DNA of 64,000 bases. It comes from Sipunculus nudus. Lineage: Eukaryota > Annelida > Sipuncula > Golfingiida > Sipunculidae. The stretch covers positions 59,341,676 to 59,405,675 of the forward strand of contig CM049316.1 of assembly GCA_026874595.1 (NCBI GenBank). Direction: 5' to 3'. Below the pieces are notes generated by a model that searched no databases, was not told the DNA's origin, and was given only the letters and a program-made list of their open reading frames with translations. Of this stretch, positions 14,501-26,700 are shown in pieces (within the stretch, counting starts at the first letter, position 1; every line of letters starts with the position of its first letter). The translations under genes and the position numbers were made by a program.

Positions 14501-15539
14501 ATTAATGTCAGCCTCATGGGAACTTTTCTATTTTAACGATTGCCCTGGTTTTATATAATTAACTGCCCCAAGGTATAATGTACCCAGGCCAAGCAGACTT
14601 AATTTCAAATCAAAAGCACAGTATAATTCAACTGGTAGAATAGACTCATATATTATGCTGTTTAAAGAAGAGGCACATACATGTATGAGTTATGAGAAAT
14701 CTGCCATGGAATTGATCAAAAAATTTATCTGATGATTAAAAGAAAATCCTTAAAAAAATCTTTAGCAACTCAGCATAATGTTACCTCCCCCTGCATGTTT
14801 GTTCAATATCTGATATCATGAATACCGGTACAAGCATGTCTCACACAGGTCACTGGGTGACAGTCAAATTGTATATGACAAAGGAAATTACTTGTTATTG
14901 TATACAGATGGATAGATCTACAGTTTGGTGTGCGAGTCTGCATTTATTTTTTTGGTGCTAATTCATTACTTGTGGCAAAATGTTACAAATACCATCTGTA
15001 TACAAAAATATTAATGCAATAGGATAGATGGCCATTGTAGTGCATTTCCCCCATATGACTTATGTCATGACTAAAGTAGGCTTATCAGTCCAATATAAAT
15101 GCCTGGTCAGTTGTGTATCCTTAAGTAAACTTTCAAGTATGAGTCCCGAGAGAAAGAAGGAGGGAATCGATGAGATAACATGAACTGAATTCAAGAATTA
15201 AGAAATGAGGGTCAGACCATGGAAAAAGGTGGGAATGGAAGGATTATATGCAAGCAAATGATGAAAAATAATAAGGGAAACATAATGTAAAATATGAAAA
15301 CAATATAAAAGAAACAAAATATAAGAAAGTAAAATATAAAACAAGGTATACAGATTAATGACATTCTAAAATAATGATTTATAAAATGGTGTAAGAAAGG
15401 TCAGTTACAGGATGGAAGATTAAGAAAAGAATACATTATGACAAGAATGTGTTGAATGAAAATAAATGATGAAACAGAAAATAAGGAAAAAAGTGAAAAG
15501 GATGATAAAAGGAGAGATAAAAGGGCAAAATTATGAAAG
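11569..15539. other. Noncoding interval, possible 5' UTR intron of the minus-strand gene
   Basis: No supported coding exon. If the acceptor-like TTTGCAG next to the start codon at 11568 is used, this interval is part of a first intron. An 83-codon frame at 12286-12537 has no recognisable features. The interval holds a tRNA-like SINE fragment near 13036 and otherwise AT-rich sequence, with a purine-rich A/G stretch at about 15130-15540 leading into the repeat element. Confidence 0.4.
13036..13200 (+). repeat. tRNA-derived SINE-like fragment
   Basis: TAGCTTTGTGGTTAAGTAG at about 13042 resembles a polymerase III A box, and CAGTTTCAAACTCTG at 13085-13099 resembles a B box (GTTTCAAACTC against GGTTCGAATCC). 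The spacing of about 40 bases is normal for a tRNA head. No acceptor stem pairs well, so this is not a functional tRNA gene. The 3' boundary is a guess. Confidence 0.38.
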
Positions 15540-15700
15540 AAACAAGTGACCCATGGGTCATGACGCTCAGCTGACTGGGAAGAGATTTGCAAAAGGAAAT
15601 TTTATCATCTGAATGGTAGTATATACCCATTCAACTGAAGCATCAAACAGATTAACCAACAGGCTGAGATTGTGTCTGTATTAATATATCTAAAAAATAG

Positions 15701-15701
<1 letters not shown>

Positions 15702-15727
<26 letters not shown>
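15702..15727. repeat. Poly-A tract
   Basis: An uninterrupted A run at the edge of the tandem array, on the plus strand. Confidence 0.95.
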
Positions 15728-15731
<4 letters not shown>

Positions 15732-17709
15732 GGTGGCTCCACCAGTCTGCAGAAACTAATAAAAACACTTAATGTTCAATATCCATGCAAAGAAGCATGG
15801 TGGTCTCTGGATTAGTTGTTCAGATATTTCAGCTTTCGTATCAATTTTTCCATTATTCTGAGGGATACTTTGCAGTCCTATAGCTTGGAGGATATGGGTA
15901 ACAGAGACCTAATTTCATGTTTCCACAGACACTTTTCATGGGCCTCCTTGCATGACAAGAATGAAGATTCTAGGTCCAGTTGTTACAATTTGTACCCCGT
16001 TGACAGATAACCACATCTTTAAAGGTCTCAAAAATAAAGAAAAAAATTGGTAAAAATTTGAAAAAAAAATAGAGGTGGCGCCACCAGTCTGCAGAAACTG
16101 ATGAAGCATCTCATGATCAATATGCATGCCAAAAATCATGACCATCAGTGATGTAGTTAATGAGATACTGAAGTTTTTGTATGAAAGTTTTCACTATTCT
16201 GGGGGGGTACTTTGGGGCCCCATAGCTAAAAGGATATGGGTAACAGAGACCTAATTTCTGGTTTCCATGGAGACTTTTCATAGGTCTCTCAGAATGTCAA
16301 GAATGAAGATTCTAAATCCAGTCTTTACGATTTGTGCCCTGTTAACAGAGGTCCACATTTTTAAAAGTCTCAAAAATAGAGAAAAAAAATCGTAAAAAAT
16401 ACAGGTGGCGCCACCAGTCTGCAGGACCTGATGGAACACTCCATGATCAATATGTATGCCAAAAATCATGACCATCGGTGATGTAGTTAATGAGATATTG
16501 AAGTTTTTGTATGAAATTTTTTAATATTCTGGGGGGTACTTTTGGGCCCAATAGCTCACAGGATATGGATAACAGAGACCTAATTTCTGGTTTCCAAGGA
16601 GATTTTTCATGGACCTTTTAAGAAAGTCAAGTTACAAGATTCTAGGTCCAACGGTTACGATTTGTGCCTGGTTAACGGACAGACAGACGGACAGACAGGC
16701 AGACAGACAAAGAGTGATCGCTATAGCTCAGCATGACTGAAAGTCAGCTGAGCTAAAAAATACAGGTGGCGCCACCAGAATGCAGAAACTGATGAAACAT
16801 TTCATGATCAATATCCATGCACAGAATCATGGTGATCAATATAATAATTGTTCAGATACTTGAGCTTTTGTATCAAATTTTTTCATTATTCCGGGGGGTA
16901 CTTCGGAGCCCCATAGCTCAGAGGTTATGGGTTACAGAGACCTAATTTCAAGTGTTTAAGGAGACTTTTCATGGGCCTCTCAGCATGTCAAGAGAGAAGA
17001 TTCTAGGTCCAGTTGTTACGATTTGTGCCATGTTAACAGATGACCACATCTTATGAGGTCTCAAAAATAGAGAAAAAATTTTGTAAAAATAAAAAAAATA
17101 CAGGTGGCGCCAACAGACTGCAGATACTGATGAAAAATTCCATGATCAATATCCATGCAAAGAATCATGGTGATCAATGCAATAGTTGTTCAGATACTGG
17201 GGCTTTTGAATCAAATTTTCCATTATTCTGGGGGGTATTTCGGAGCCCCATAGCTCAGAGGTTATGGGTAACAGAGACTTAATTTCAGGTTTCCAAAGAG
17301 ACTTTTCATGGGCCTCCCGGAATTTCAAGAGAGAAGATTCTAGGTCCAGTCATTACAATTTGTGCCATGTTAACAGATGACCACATCTCAAGAGGTCTCA
17401 AAAATAAAGAAAAAAATTCGTAAAAATCAAAAAAATATAGGTGGCGCCACCAGACTGCAGAAACTGATGAAACATTCCATGATCAATATCCATGCACAGA
17501 ATCATGGTGATCAATGCAATAGTTGTTCAGATACTTGAGCTTTTGTATCAAATTTTCCATTTTTCTGGGGGGTACTTCGGAGCCCCATAGCTCAGAGGTT
17601 ATGGGTAACAGAGACCTAATTTCAGGTTTTCAAGGAGATTTTTCATGGTACTCCCTGGATGTCAAGTTAAGAGATTCCAGGTCAAGTGGTTACGATTTGT
17701 GCCTGGTTA
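15728..17709. repeat. Tandem array of ~340-bp units, each opening with AGGTGGCGCCACC
   Basis: Units begin at about 15728, 16070, 16401, 16760, 17099 and 17440. Each opens with (A)n-TACAGGTGGCGCCACC followed by AGTCTGCAGAAACTGATG. Conserved landmarks follow in order: CATGATCAATATCCATGC, CTGGGGGGTACTT, CCCATAGCTCAGAGG, GTAACAGAGACCTAATTTC and GGTCCAGTTGTTACGATTTG. The first unit has GGCTCC and the fifth GCCAAC in place of the palindrome centre. The third and sixth units share a variant end leading into the GACA/GACG microsatellite, so the array is a head-to-tail dimer of a three-unit block. Confidence 0.88.
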
Positions 17710-17821
17710 ACGGACAGACAGACGGACAGACAGACGGACAGACGGACAGACAGACAGACGGACAACGGACAAAGAGTGATCGCTATAGCTCAGATGACTT
17801 TCAGTCAGCTGAGCTAAAAAA

Positions 17822-19496
17822 TGAATAAAAGATTAAAAGAGAAGAATTTGAAGAGGACAAATGAAAATTTGGGATGGGGTAGGTGGATGTAAAAACATAG
17901 AAGTTGTGGTAAAATATTAAAGCTCAGTGAATGAGGAATAAAATGATAGCAATAGAATCAACACCTTCATAATAAGATCAGAGATTTAGGTCTCCAAGAG
18001 AGAGAGAGAGAGAGAGAAAAAAGAGAAAGAGAGAACATGTATTCCTTGCCATTAATACTTGAATAGAATGGTAGACATACATGGTAGAGTAAACACCATG
18101 CCTTCTTTCACCTGTTATCATGCTAAGTTCAAGAATTTAATATTCCCCTGAGTATATTATAAGTTGCTAGTCTGTACAAACTAAAACAATGTTTCTTAAA
18201 CACTGGAATATATATTCAAATATCAATAAACTAAAAATAAAGCAAGAGTAGTAATGGATGAAAATACTGAACTGAAAATGTTTAACAACTATTTTAATTA
18301 TATACTTACTCAAAGACAGTAAATTTAAACATTTGTTAAAATTACAATTGACGATTTATATAATTTATATGGAAGGTACTCATTTATCCAGAGACTTTAT
18401 CAAAAGTGATTAAACTTGAATACAAATTAATTAAAAAAATAACTATATATTTTCACTAACCTTCTCAGTGTCAATTCATTATTGAAACCACCTATTTATC
18501 CAGCTCGTACTTTCCAGTTGACGTCAACAGATCCGTCTTGCGGTTTGTCTCGGGGGCGTGGCACCACCCTTTGCAGTCGTCTGCAAAGTTACCATGCCAA
18601 CACGAGCGTCTCTAAGACATCGCGCAGTTATTCTTAAATCCTGTCGTCTGCATCACAATGTCAGCTCAGTGGTTAAGTGGTTCACTAAAACAAATCTCCA
18701 ACTTCGATATGTGTATTTCCGCCGATCCTTAAACATTTCCTGTGTGTTTTTTTTTTTTTTGTAAAAAGTTTAGTTGGTGGCCTGCGCGGCAATGTCCGCC
18801 GTCCTAATGAAGGCGTGACCCCAATGAATCGCCTTCCATTACCCCAAGAAATAGACCAGCGTATTCAAACACCCGTGTAAGACTTCAATGGCAGCGCAAC
18901 TTGTTCCGCAATATCAACACTCATACGACCTGTGCCTGATAATAAAGCCTGGCGGGTCGTAAGCCGCCCGGACCCAGTTAATCAATGCCAATAGCTCGCT
19001 CTAATATACGCAAGGTCTACATGGCGCCATGCTTATCGTAAATATTAACCGCTTTGTGCACAGAGCACCCTGGCAACTGCAGTTACCCGTACAAGTCCTG
19101 CCATCTGTCGGATAAAACGGAACAAAAAGAACGATAGCCTACTGACATCTGGCGGAAGGAAATGTCACTATAACCGGAGAGAGTTACAACATACATTTGG
19201 GAACAAATGACCAAATATGTTAGTAAAATATCTTAAGGACCGCGCATTTAATTTTTAAATGAATAAACATCAGAGATTTACTTTAGTTATAGGGATTCAA
19301 CAATGGAGTACAAACTTTGCTGTTGACCTCAAGCGGCTGACCCGGAAGCCACAGCTGCTCATGCGTGCTTCAGAGTAAACCCGCCATTGATAAGATTGAA
19401 AACGCAACTACCGATCATTAAAGTCGCTTTGAGAGCCGTGTACCAGCAGTTTAGGAAGAAAAGGTTACCCTGGCTGTGTGAAACACCTTTGCCACC
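17822..19496. promoter_or_regulatory. Presumed TRPC4AP 5' flank and possible divergent promoter
   Basis: From about 18520 the sequence becomes clearly richer in G+C and CpG than its surroundings, up to the first coding exon. GTTGACGTCAAC at 18518-18529 is a perfect palindrome containing a CRE core TGACGTCA. On the minus strand GAGAAG followed by GTTAGTG, with the junction near 18461, is a good splice-donor candidate. It would fit a 5' UTR exon of the minus-strand gene at 10000-11568. A GA-repeat lies at 17998-18030. Transcription start sites cannot be placed from sequence alone. Confidence 0.4.
18518..18529. promoter_or_regulatory. CRE-type palindrome GTTGACGTCAAC
   Basis: A perfect 12-base palindrome with the CREB/ATF core TGACGTCA, about 970 bases upstream of the TRPC4AP start codon, in CpG-richer sequence. 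The palindrome is observed; a regulatory role is inference. Confidence 0.4.
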
Positions 19497-19598
19497 ATGC
19501 TGGGCTACATGAGGCGATGGAAGCTCTCAGAAAGCCCGTGTTATCTGCGTACAATGGAGGCGCAGTACACAGGCAGAGGGTACACACGGCTAAGCCAG
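19497..19598 (+). CDS. TRPC4AP: TRPC4AP coding exon 1 (residues 1-34)
   Basis: Starts at ATG in GCCACCATG and ends CAG before GTGAGA, phase 0. The segment EAQYTGRGYTRLSQ matches the Gly-Arg-Gly motif near the N-terminus of the vertebrate protein, which has a longer Ala/Gly-rich leader missing here. The in-frame TGA at 19479-19481 excludes an upstream extension within this exon. Confidence 0.85.
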
Positions 19599-22500
19599 GT
19601 GAGAGTGCGAGGGGCGATTGTATTGTTGTTAATGTTAGGGGTTTCCTGGGGGTGGCTAGTTTGACAGCTGAGCCAAGCACATCTGTGTTACCACCAAGCA
19701 TAACTGCCTTGTACATTATTACCGGCAATGAAAGTTTTAAGGAAAAATATTACATTTTATAATTGCATATAGTATTGGCTATTGCACTTTTCCCTGTTGT
19801 TGAAACGATTTGACATTATCATTTTATTGGTCATTGAAAGTATGGACTGTCAGTGACACTGACTCTAGTGACAGTGTAAACTTTTGAGAAAAAAAATTTC
19901 TTACAGAACCAAAGGACCATAGCAAAAAAATGCACAAAAACCAGACCTGCCACTAAAAAGGCAAAATAGATTAAAAAGACACACCAGAACAGAACTATAA
20001 TGGGTAAATGAAACATGCATGGTTCATCATTATTATTATGATGTGTGTGTTTGTTATAATGAACTGGTATAGTACACTGATTAAAACATAAAAAAAATAA
20101 AATACAAAGCAATTAACACATTGGAGCCATTTTAGAAAGTGGGCTTCGCTTCTATTGAAGAAAATATAAATAAAACTGGCTCCTCTCATTCCCTATTTTA
20201 ACTCCTACTTTTCCCTATGGATGTCCCTACAGTCAACTCTTCTAACATAATCAACTACTAAGCATCAGAAATCGCCTGAATCGGGAATTGAACCTACGAT
20301 CGCTAGACTAGGAGCCCTACATGCTAATAAGTGAGCCGTGAAGACGAGATACCAGTAGGAGCCAGTTTTGTTCATTTATATCTGCGATTGAAGCGCCATC
20401 TATCGCGAAAATGGGAAACCATTAACTATTTGAACAGGAAAATTAAGCTTTAGTTGGGGGGGGGGGGAGCGGAGCCCCCACCCCCGTTCAGACGGGGAGC
20501 CCAGGTTCCCCGGACCCCTCCTACTCTAATATAATAAACTCCAGTTTTGAGCAAAATTAAATACGGGAATTCTCAGGAAAATAATATGTATTGGCCTTTT
20601 TCAGGAAACAATTTATTATGCGACACCCGTTGTGCACCCGTTGGTACCAGCGGTAGGCTGAAGCCCAGTTTCTATAGTTCTGCCAACACGTCTAATAAAT
20701 GCTTTCAGTTCAGTGCCAACATTCAACAGTTTTATCTTAACAAAAAGAGATCCAAATACTAAAAAAATTAAACATGAAGTTTGATTGTTACAGGTGCTCT
20801 AGTTATATGTTTGTTTTATTTTTTTCAATATTTTTAACCACAACCAGCCAGACAATAAAAGACCCAAGTGGACCCTAAATGAACCATTTCTAATTTGTGC
20901 ATGCTGAATGTAAATCAGTCAGTTCTGACTCCTGTGATATTATACAATTCCATATGAAGAAAGTGTCTTTTGTTTTCATGCTAATGATGAGAATAAAGAT
21001 CTCTCTCAAACCACTAGAAGAGCACAAGTCTGTCTAGTGTCTACATGCTGGTGGTATGGGTTTTAAGGCTGTCAGCATCAATTAGGGGTGTGGTTGTTGT
21101 TGCTGTCTTGACAACTTCTCCTCTGGCCCCTGGGCTAGGTGGTCTGTGGCTGTGCTGAATTAATTTTGGCCCTCTCTGTGCTGGGTTTGATGTGACAGAA
21201 AAAAAATTGTAGCTCTGAGCCATTTCATCTCTCTACTTTTAGACTTTCTGCTTACTGTTGGTCAAAATAAAAATGATTAACTCCCCCTCTATCCACTTTC
21301 AATCTTCATTGTTACCAAGGGAGCTGGTTTGACCAAGTCTACAAGTTACAATGGGTCATAAGTGCAGATTGGGTGCAACCTGTTAGGGAATAATATACTT
21401 GGAGAAAATTTATTAGAACATGCTAATCAGTATTACAGAATGATTAGCAGTTTGATTGGCAGTTTCACCATTGGCTTTATTTGAGCCTTTTACATGTTAT
21501 GACTGCTATGTGTTATGGCTGTCAAGATCTGATGGAAAATATATTTCATTGGGTCTCAACAAGGATTTTATAACAAAAATTGAGTTCCATCTCCAAGTTT
21601 TGCTGTGTTGAATGTTGCTGACGGAGGTCATAAAACTTAATGCTCAAAGGCACAACAAGATGCCACTGATAATCCCGGTGTTAATTGATACAGTGCGAGA
21701 ATCCCCGCTTTGGCGTGACTTCGGAACAGCTCGCTAGTTCCTCAAGACACCAGGCATGAACTGATGCTGACATGTCAGTTAAGTTAAGTTTCTCCTCACG
21801 GAGTATTAAATGTAACTATTGGAACAATCGTAAGTTTACACAGTTTCATTTAAACATTGTGTGACAAGAGAACATGTATCAAGCTGTTGTTGCTAATGAC
21901 GCCTGGTCTTAACGCTGGGAACCGGTTACGTGGGAGATAATATTATCAAATAACGTCATCTGTGAGGGGGCAGGCGAGGGCTCACAGTTATCAATGAAAA
22001 TGAAAGTCGTCAAACATGGGCTTTATAACATTTTGTTATCCCCAGAATAGTATATAAACAAAGCTACCATAAAATTCTCAAAAGAATAAACTGCCTTTGA
22101 ATATGCACCCTGTTTTTGCTCAGAATGTTTAGGCATTGATGCACACATACCACTCCCACTTAAAGTCCCTAATAGAATACATATCCAAATTTAGCTCAGA
22201 CCCGCAAACACCCCCCCCCCCCCCCCCCCAGCTTCTACCTTATATGGTGGAATTCATACAAAAATCCATGTATTCATGGATTCATAGATTACCATGTATT
22301 CATGTAATATTTAAGAATTGAAAAAATATGCATGTATATCTCGAGTATTTTACTGCTCATGACCCCTGTTGGATATATCTGCCAAACTAGAACACATCCA
22401 GTGGGGCCCAAATGAATGTTTAATTGGAGGAACTCTTTCACAGTGTGCCATATTTAGTTAATGCTAATGGATAAAATTTGCTACCATTTAACTTAGTGCT

Positions 22501-23649
22501 GTGACCTGTAGGTCCCTTGATTCATGCATATGTAAATTAAATTAATATTAGTTATAGGCCTGTACCCTTAAGGATAAAGAATCCTATTATTTTCCTTTCC
22601 AGATCAACAGTGATGTTCTGTATGATTATGAAGAAGACTATGACCTACGAGGAATACCTTCAACCATTGCAGAACTTGATTATTTTTCACATCAAAAGGA
22701 CTACTGTGTGGAGCAGATTATGCAGAGCTTAAAGGTAAGTACAAGCAGTAGTTGGAACAATCAGAAAGTGATACATTTTTTGAAAGTGGCTAAATTGAAA
22801 CAAAATGACAATAGTTTGATATTATAAGAAGTAAAAGAAATATGGGGAATCCACATAAACATTTGATGCGCTTTCATTTTATTCTTTTGCTTTTTCCCTT
22901 TTTGTTTATCTAACCAACTGTACATGTTAATTTGGTTGCTCTTTAATGAGCATTAATAGGGCCCTGCTTCAATCCAAGGGGGTGCCGTATAGTAATCACC
23001 CTGTCCGTCCACAAATTCATTCCCGGATGATAATTCCAGTTTCGATTCTCATATGGATTTCAAACTTGATGTATAAATGGCCCACCACTAAAGCAAGAAC
23101 CCTATTGATTTTGGGGTCATGAGGTCAGAGGACAAGGTCTCAGGACTTGCATATTTTTAAAAACTTTGTGGATGCATTTTAAGCCAAACTTTCCATGACT
23201 GTCTTTCCTTCTTACACATAGAGGATACCTGCCAACAGGGAAACATCCCTATCAATCTTAAGGTCACAAGTACAATGGTCAAGGTCACAGGAATTATCTG
23301 TCCCCTTGCATTTTCAGATGATAACTCCAGTTTGGATTCACATATGGATTTCAAATTCGACTTATATGGCCAAACACTAAAACAAACATCCTTTTAAATT
23401 TAGGGTCATGAGGTCAAAGGTCAAGGTCACAGTCCCAAATTCTTTAAAAAGATTATGGATGCATTTTAAGCAAAATCTTTCATACCAGAGGTTCCATCTT
23501 ACAAATACAGCTTACCTGCCAATAGGCAAATAACCCTTTCCCTATTGGGGTCACAAGGTCAAAGGTCAAGGTCACAGGAGTCATCTTTCTGCACATTGAT
23601 TTCCAAAACCTTTCATAGACCTGTTTGGATTCACATATGGATTTCAAAC

Positions 23650-23719
<70 letters not shown>

Positions 23720-26700
23720 CTACCAAAAAAGCAAGAACCCTATTGATTTTGGGGTCGTGAGGTCAGAGGTCAAGGTCTCAGGATTCATATTTCTATAAAA
23801 AATTGTGAATTCCTTTTAAGTCAAACTTTTCATGCCAGTTTTTCCATCTTGCTTCAGTGTTTAAATACTGCTTTCAGTCAGTTTCCTCTGTCTCTGCATG
23901 TAAGCATGTATATTTTTCCAAGCATCACGCTAGAATTCTATAGGCCTTTAGCGTGGCCCTTCCTGGCCTGTCAATATTCATCTTGTTTTATACAAACACT
24001 CAATATATATATTTATTTATTTATGGCTTGTATTAATCTGATGCCTTATAACATCAGGGCTCATAATACTTTGAAATGTTCACCATCAAATGGAAAAGCA
24101 AAAATCTAGTTTTGCCTTTCCGCTTTAGGTGCATCCAATCTTCATATTAAACTTTCAATCAGTCACTTTCAGTTTGACATTTCTGTTGAACAGTTAACCT
24201 GTGTTGGTAAAGTGCAGCATCCTAATATAGACCCACAGCAATCTTTTTGTTATGTACATTGTGAATGAATATAGGCTGGAGTGACATAATAAATTGGACA
24301 ATAACATATTTCCTTACAAAGTAAGAATGGGGCTGGGGTTTAGACCAATATTTGGCTCTGATAATGCTCTGTTGCTTATTGAATCATGAAGGTTTATTGT
24401 TTCATCAGCGCTATGGAGCCATAATGGCGTATGGTACTACCCTGATGGTGTTCCATTATGTGAAGGAATATTTCTTTTTTATTGTGCATTTTTCATGGTT
24501 TGTAATGTGGAAAACATCTAAGAGTTCATCTTTCCAACAGACTGGTACAAAACTACATGCCCATCTCATTGTATGATAGATAGGGTCATATTATATGATA
24601 TGGGCATATATATGTAATGACATCTGTCCCAACTAAAGCCCCATCATCAACCCAAAATACAGACCCTACCAAAACCCTGAGTGGCCTTAAAATTCTCAGT
24701 TTCTTTGGTGAAGGTATAGAAACATGAAGATGGCTGTTAATATGTATTTTGTATCTGATAATTGGTTCACAAAGTTGATTGAAAAATCAGTGAACAGTCT
24801 ACTAGTTTCAAAATATTCTTAATATATCCTTACCTGATTAGGAAGATACTTTTACTGTATTCTTCACTTTTGTTCGTAAAATGTTAAAAATTGTGCTGTA
24901 GTGATATATAGTTGATTGTTTGTAAATGTAATAGACTGGTGTCACTGTCTTAATAGCTTGACATGCCTTAGAGGAGATCATGTTTTTGTATTGCAGACAC
25001 TTAATGACCACTTGACTAACTATGAAGCCAGACGAGCGTCGGAAGAGACAAGTATCCAGGAGGAGCAGACAGAATGTGCCAAGATCATGCTTGACCACGG
25101 TATAGTAGATGTAAGTTCATAACAGCTATTCATTTCTACTGGCCCTGAAAATTCAGTGACTCTTTTTTAAAAGCCTCATAGTCCGTTTTTATCACATAGG
25201 TAACTGACTGAAGATGGGCAGTTCAAGCTTTGGCTCAGAAGGCCATCCTGGACTCTTGAGGGAATATAACTTATTTTAGAACTTCTACAAGTGTGGCACT
25301 CACACAGTTATTGTATGCAAATAGAATTGACATCAGCAGTCTTCAGCAACACAATGAACTCGTGCTGTGAGCCTGTCACAATTTACAGATTATATTTTGC
25401 CGTTGAATCTGCAAGGGCAGAGCTGTGAAAAACTGTTTTTTTTTCAACCATGAATGTCCATTAAGACCTTTATATTCTGCCACAATATCATTAGCGTTCT
25501 CACTGATAAACTTAAAACAATTAGATCAACTTGGAACACACTTAATCATGGAATTTAAAATAATGGGTTTATTTGTCTTAAATATAAATGAGCCTGCAAG
25601 TGTAGTTAGGGCCCACTTGAATAAGCAGCTGTCTTTTAGTAATCACCCTGTTCATCCATCTGTCTGTCGACACATTTGTTTCAACAACTCGATTTTGAAT
25701 TGACCAATTGTTTTGTAACTTCACTTATATATATGCTCCTCACGCAGCAGTTATACACTGCAGTCCTCCCAGGTCTCCTTTTGTTTTAACTGCTGCTTTT
25801 TGTGGCAAGATTCTCTGGGTCTGAACACCAGGGGGGGCACACAGCAAAGAATTGTAACCAGACCAATGAGAGGGTGGTATGGCATTGTGCACCAGCTCTA
25901 CATTTTAAACATGAGACACCTGCTGTCAGTGGCCTGATTACTCCGAATCACCCGTTCTTGTTGGTTTTATTCTTGGCCCTGTGCCAGAGCCAGTAAAATT
26001 AGGCCCAAGGGTCACAAGGTCAAAGGCCAAGGTCACTCATCAAACTTCTTTTAAAAGACTGAGGATGCATTTTAAGCGAAACTTTTTATCTTGAAACTTT
26101 TCATCTTCCAAATTTGGCTCACCTGTGAATAGGGGTCAGGGGAAGAACATTAATCAAAGATTTCCTCAGCACATGATCAAAGGTCAAGGTCACAGGGCCC
26201 ACTTCTTTTGAAAGATTGTGCTTGGCCTTTTAAGAGACACTTTTAATCTAGAGTCTTTGATCTTTCACATATGGCTAAGGCCAAAAAAAAAAGTTCTGCT
26301 TCCGGTTCCCGACCGACCCTATTGCTACCCGCCGACCCTACCTAAAATAAAATAAAAACCCTGAAGCCATTTTTTTTCATTTGTAAACATCCTTCTCATG
26401 TACGATGTTCTGAATGCTAAATATAGAACACGACCGAAGACTTCCGACTGTAGGCAACCTCTGCACAGTGAATTTTTTTCTGAAACCCAAGTACGATACT
26501 GCGTGCCTGTGCGGAGCGTTAGGTATGGTTCAATGGCTGCCGAATGAGTGGCGCGTGCCGATCGGTCTGACAACATGGAAACCGCCCTAGCTGATGATAC
26601 GACCCCCGTTTTTATTTTTAAATAGTATATTTCATGGCTCAAAGTGATGGGCAATCACCAGTTTTATGTTCAATATATATCTCAACAGGTCATGCCTTGT

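Larger units (their letters stand above)
15540..17821 (-). mobile_element. Helentron-like non-autonomous element, family A, with tandem core array
   Basis: Read on the minus strand, the 5' end lies at 17821 (TTTTTAGCTCAGCTGACTG, then AGTCATCTGAGCTATAG) and is followed by a long GTCC/GTCT microsatellite (17710-17770 on the plus strand). The 3' end lies at 15540-15574: inverted TCAGCTGAGC, then the perfect palindrome GACCCATGGGTC (15548-15559), then CTTGTTT. These are the ends of the family A copies elsewhere in the window. The interior is entirely different: six copies of a roughly 340-bp unit, arranged as two blocks of three. Each block ends in its own 5' terminus and microsatellite (at about 16757 and 17821). 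No protein is encoded. Confidence 0.68.
19599..22602 (+). other. TRPC4AP intron 1
   Basis: About 3.0 kb, donor GTGAGA, acceptor TTTCCTTTCCAG. It contains an inverted-repeat element with tRNA-like boxes at 20147-20395, a G tract with a GC-rich patch at about 20457-20525 and a C19 tract at 22211-22229. No other gene seen. Confidence 0.8.
22735..24996 (+). other. TRPC4AP intron 2
   Basis: About 2.26 kb. Contains a 288-bp-period AGGTCA-bearing repeat (about 22940-23850) with an embedded AT microsatellite. The remainder is ordinary AT-rich intron. Confidence 0.8.

Noticed and set aside
15728-17709. CRISPR-like regular repeats
   Set aside because: The unit is ~340 bp throughout, with no short repeats and unique spacers; the genome is eukaryotic. 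It is a tandem core array of a transposable element.
18660-18720. A-box-like CAGCTCAGTGGTTAAGTGG suggesting a tRNA or SINE
   Set aside because: No B box or pairing stem follows at a suitable distance.
26325-26654. 109-codon minus-strand frame in the 704-bp MITE as a transposase
   Set aside because: No DDE/D pattern or helix-turn-helix features are visible; the length is too small for a Tc1/mariner enzyme.
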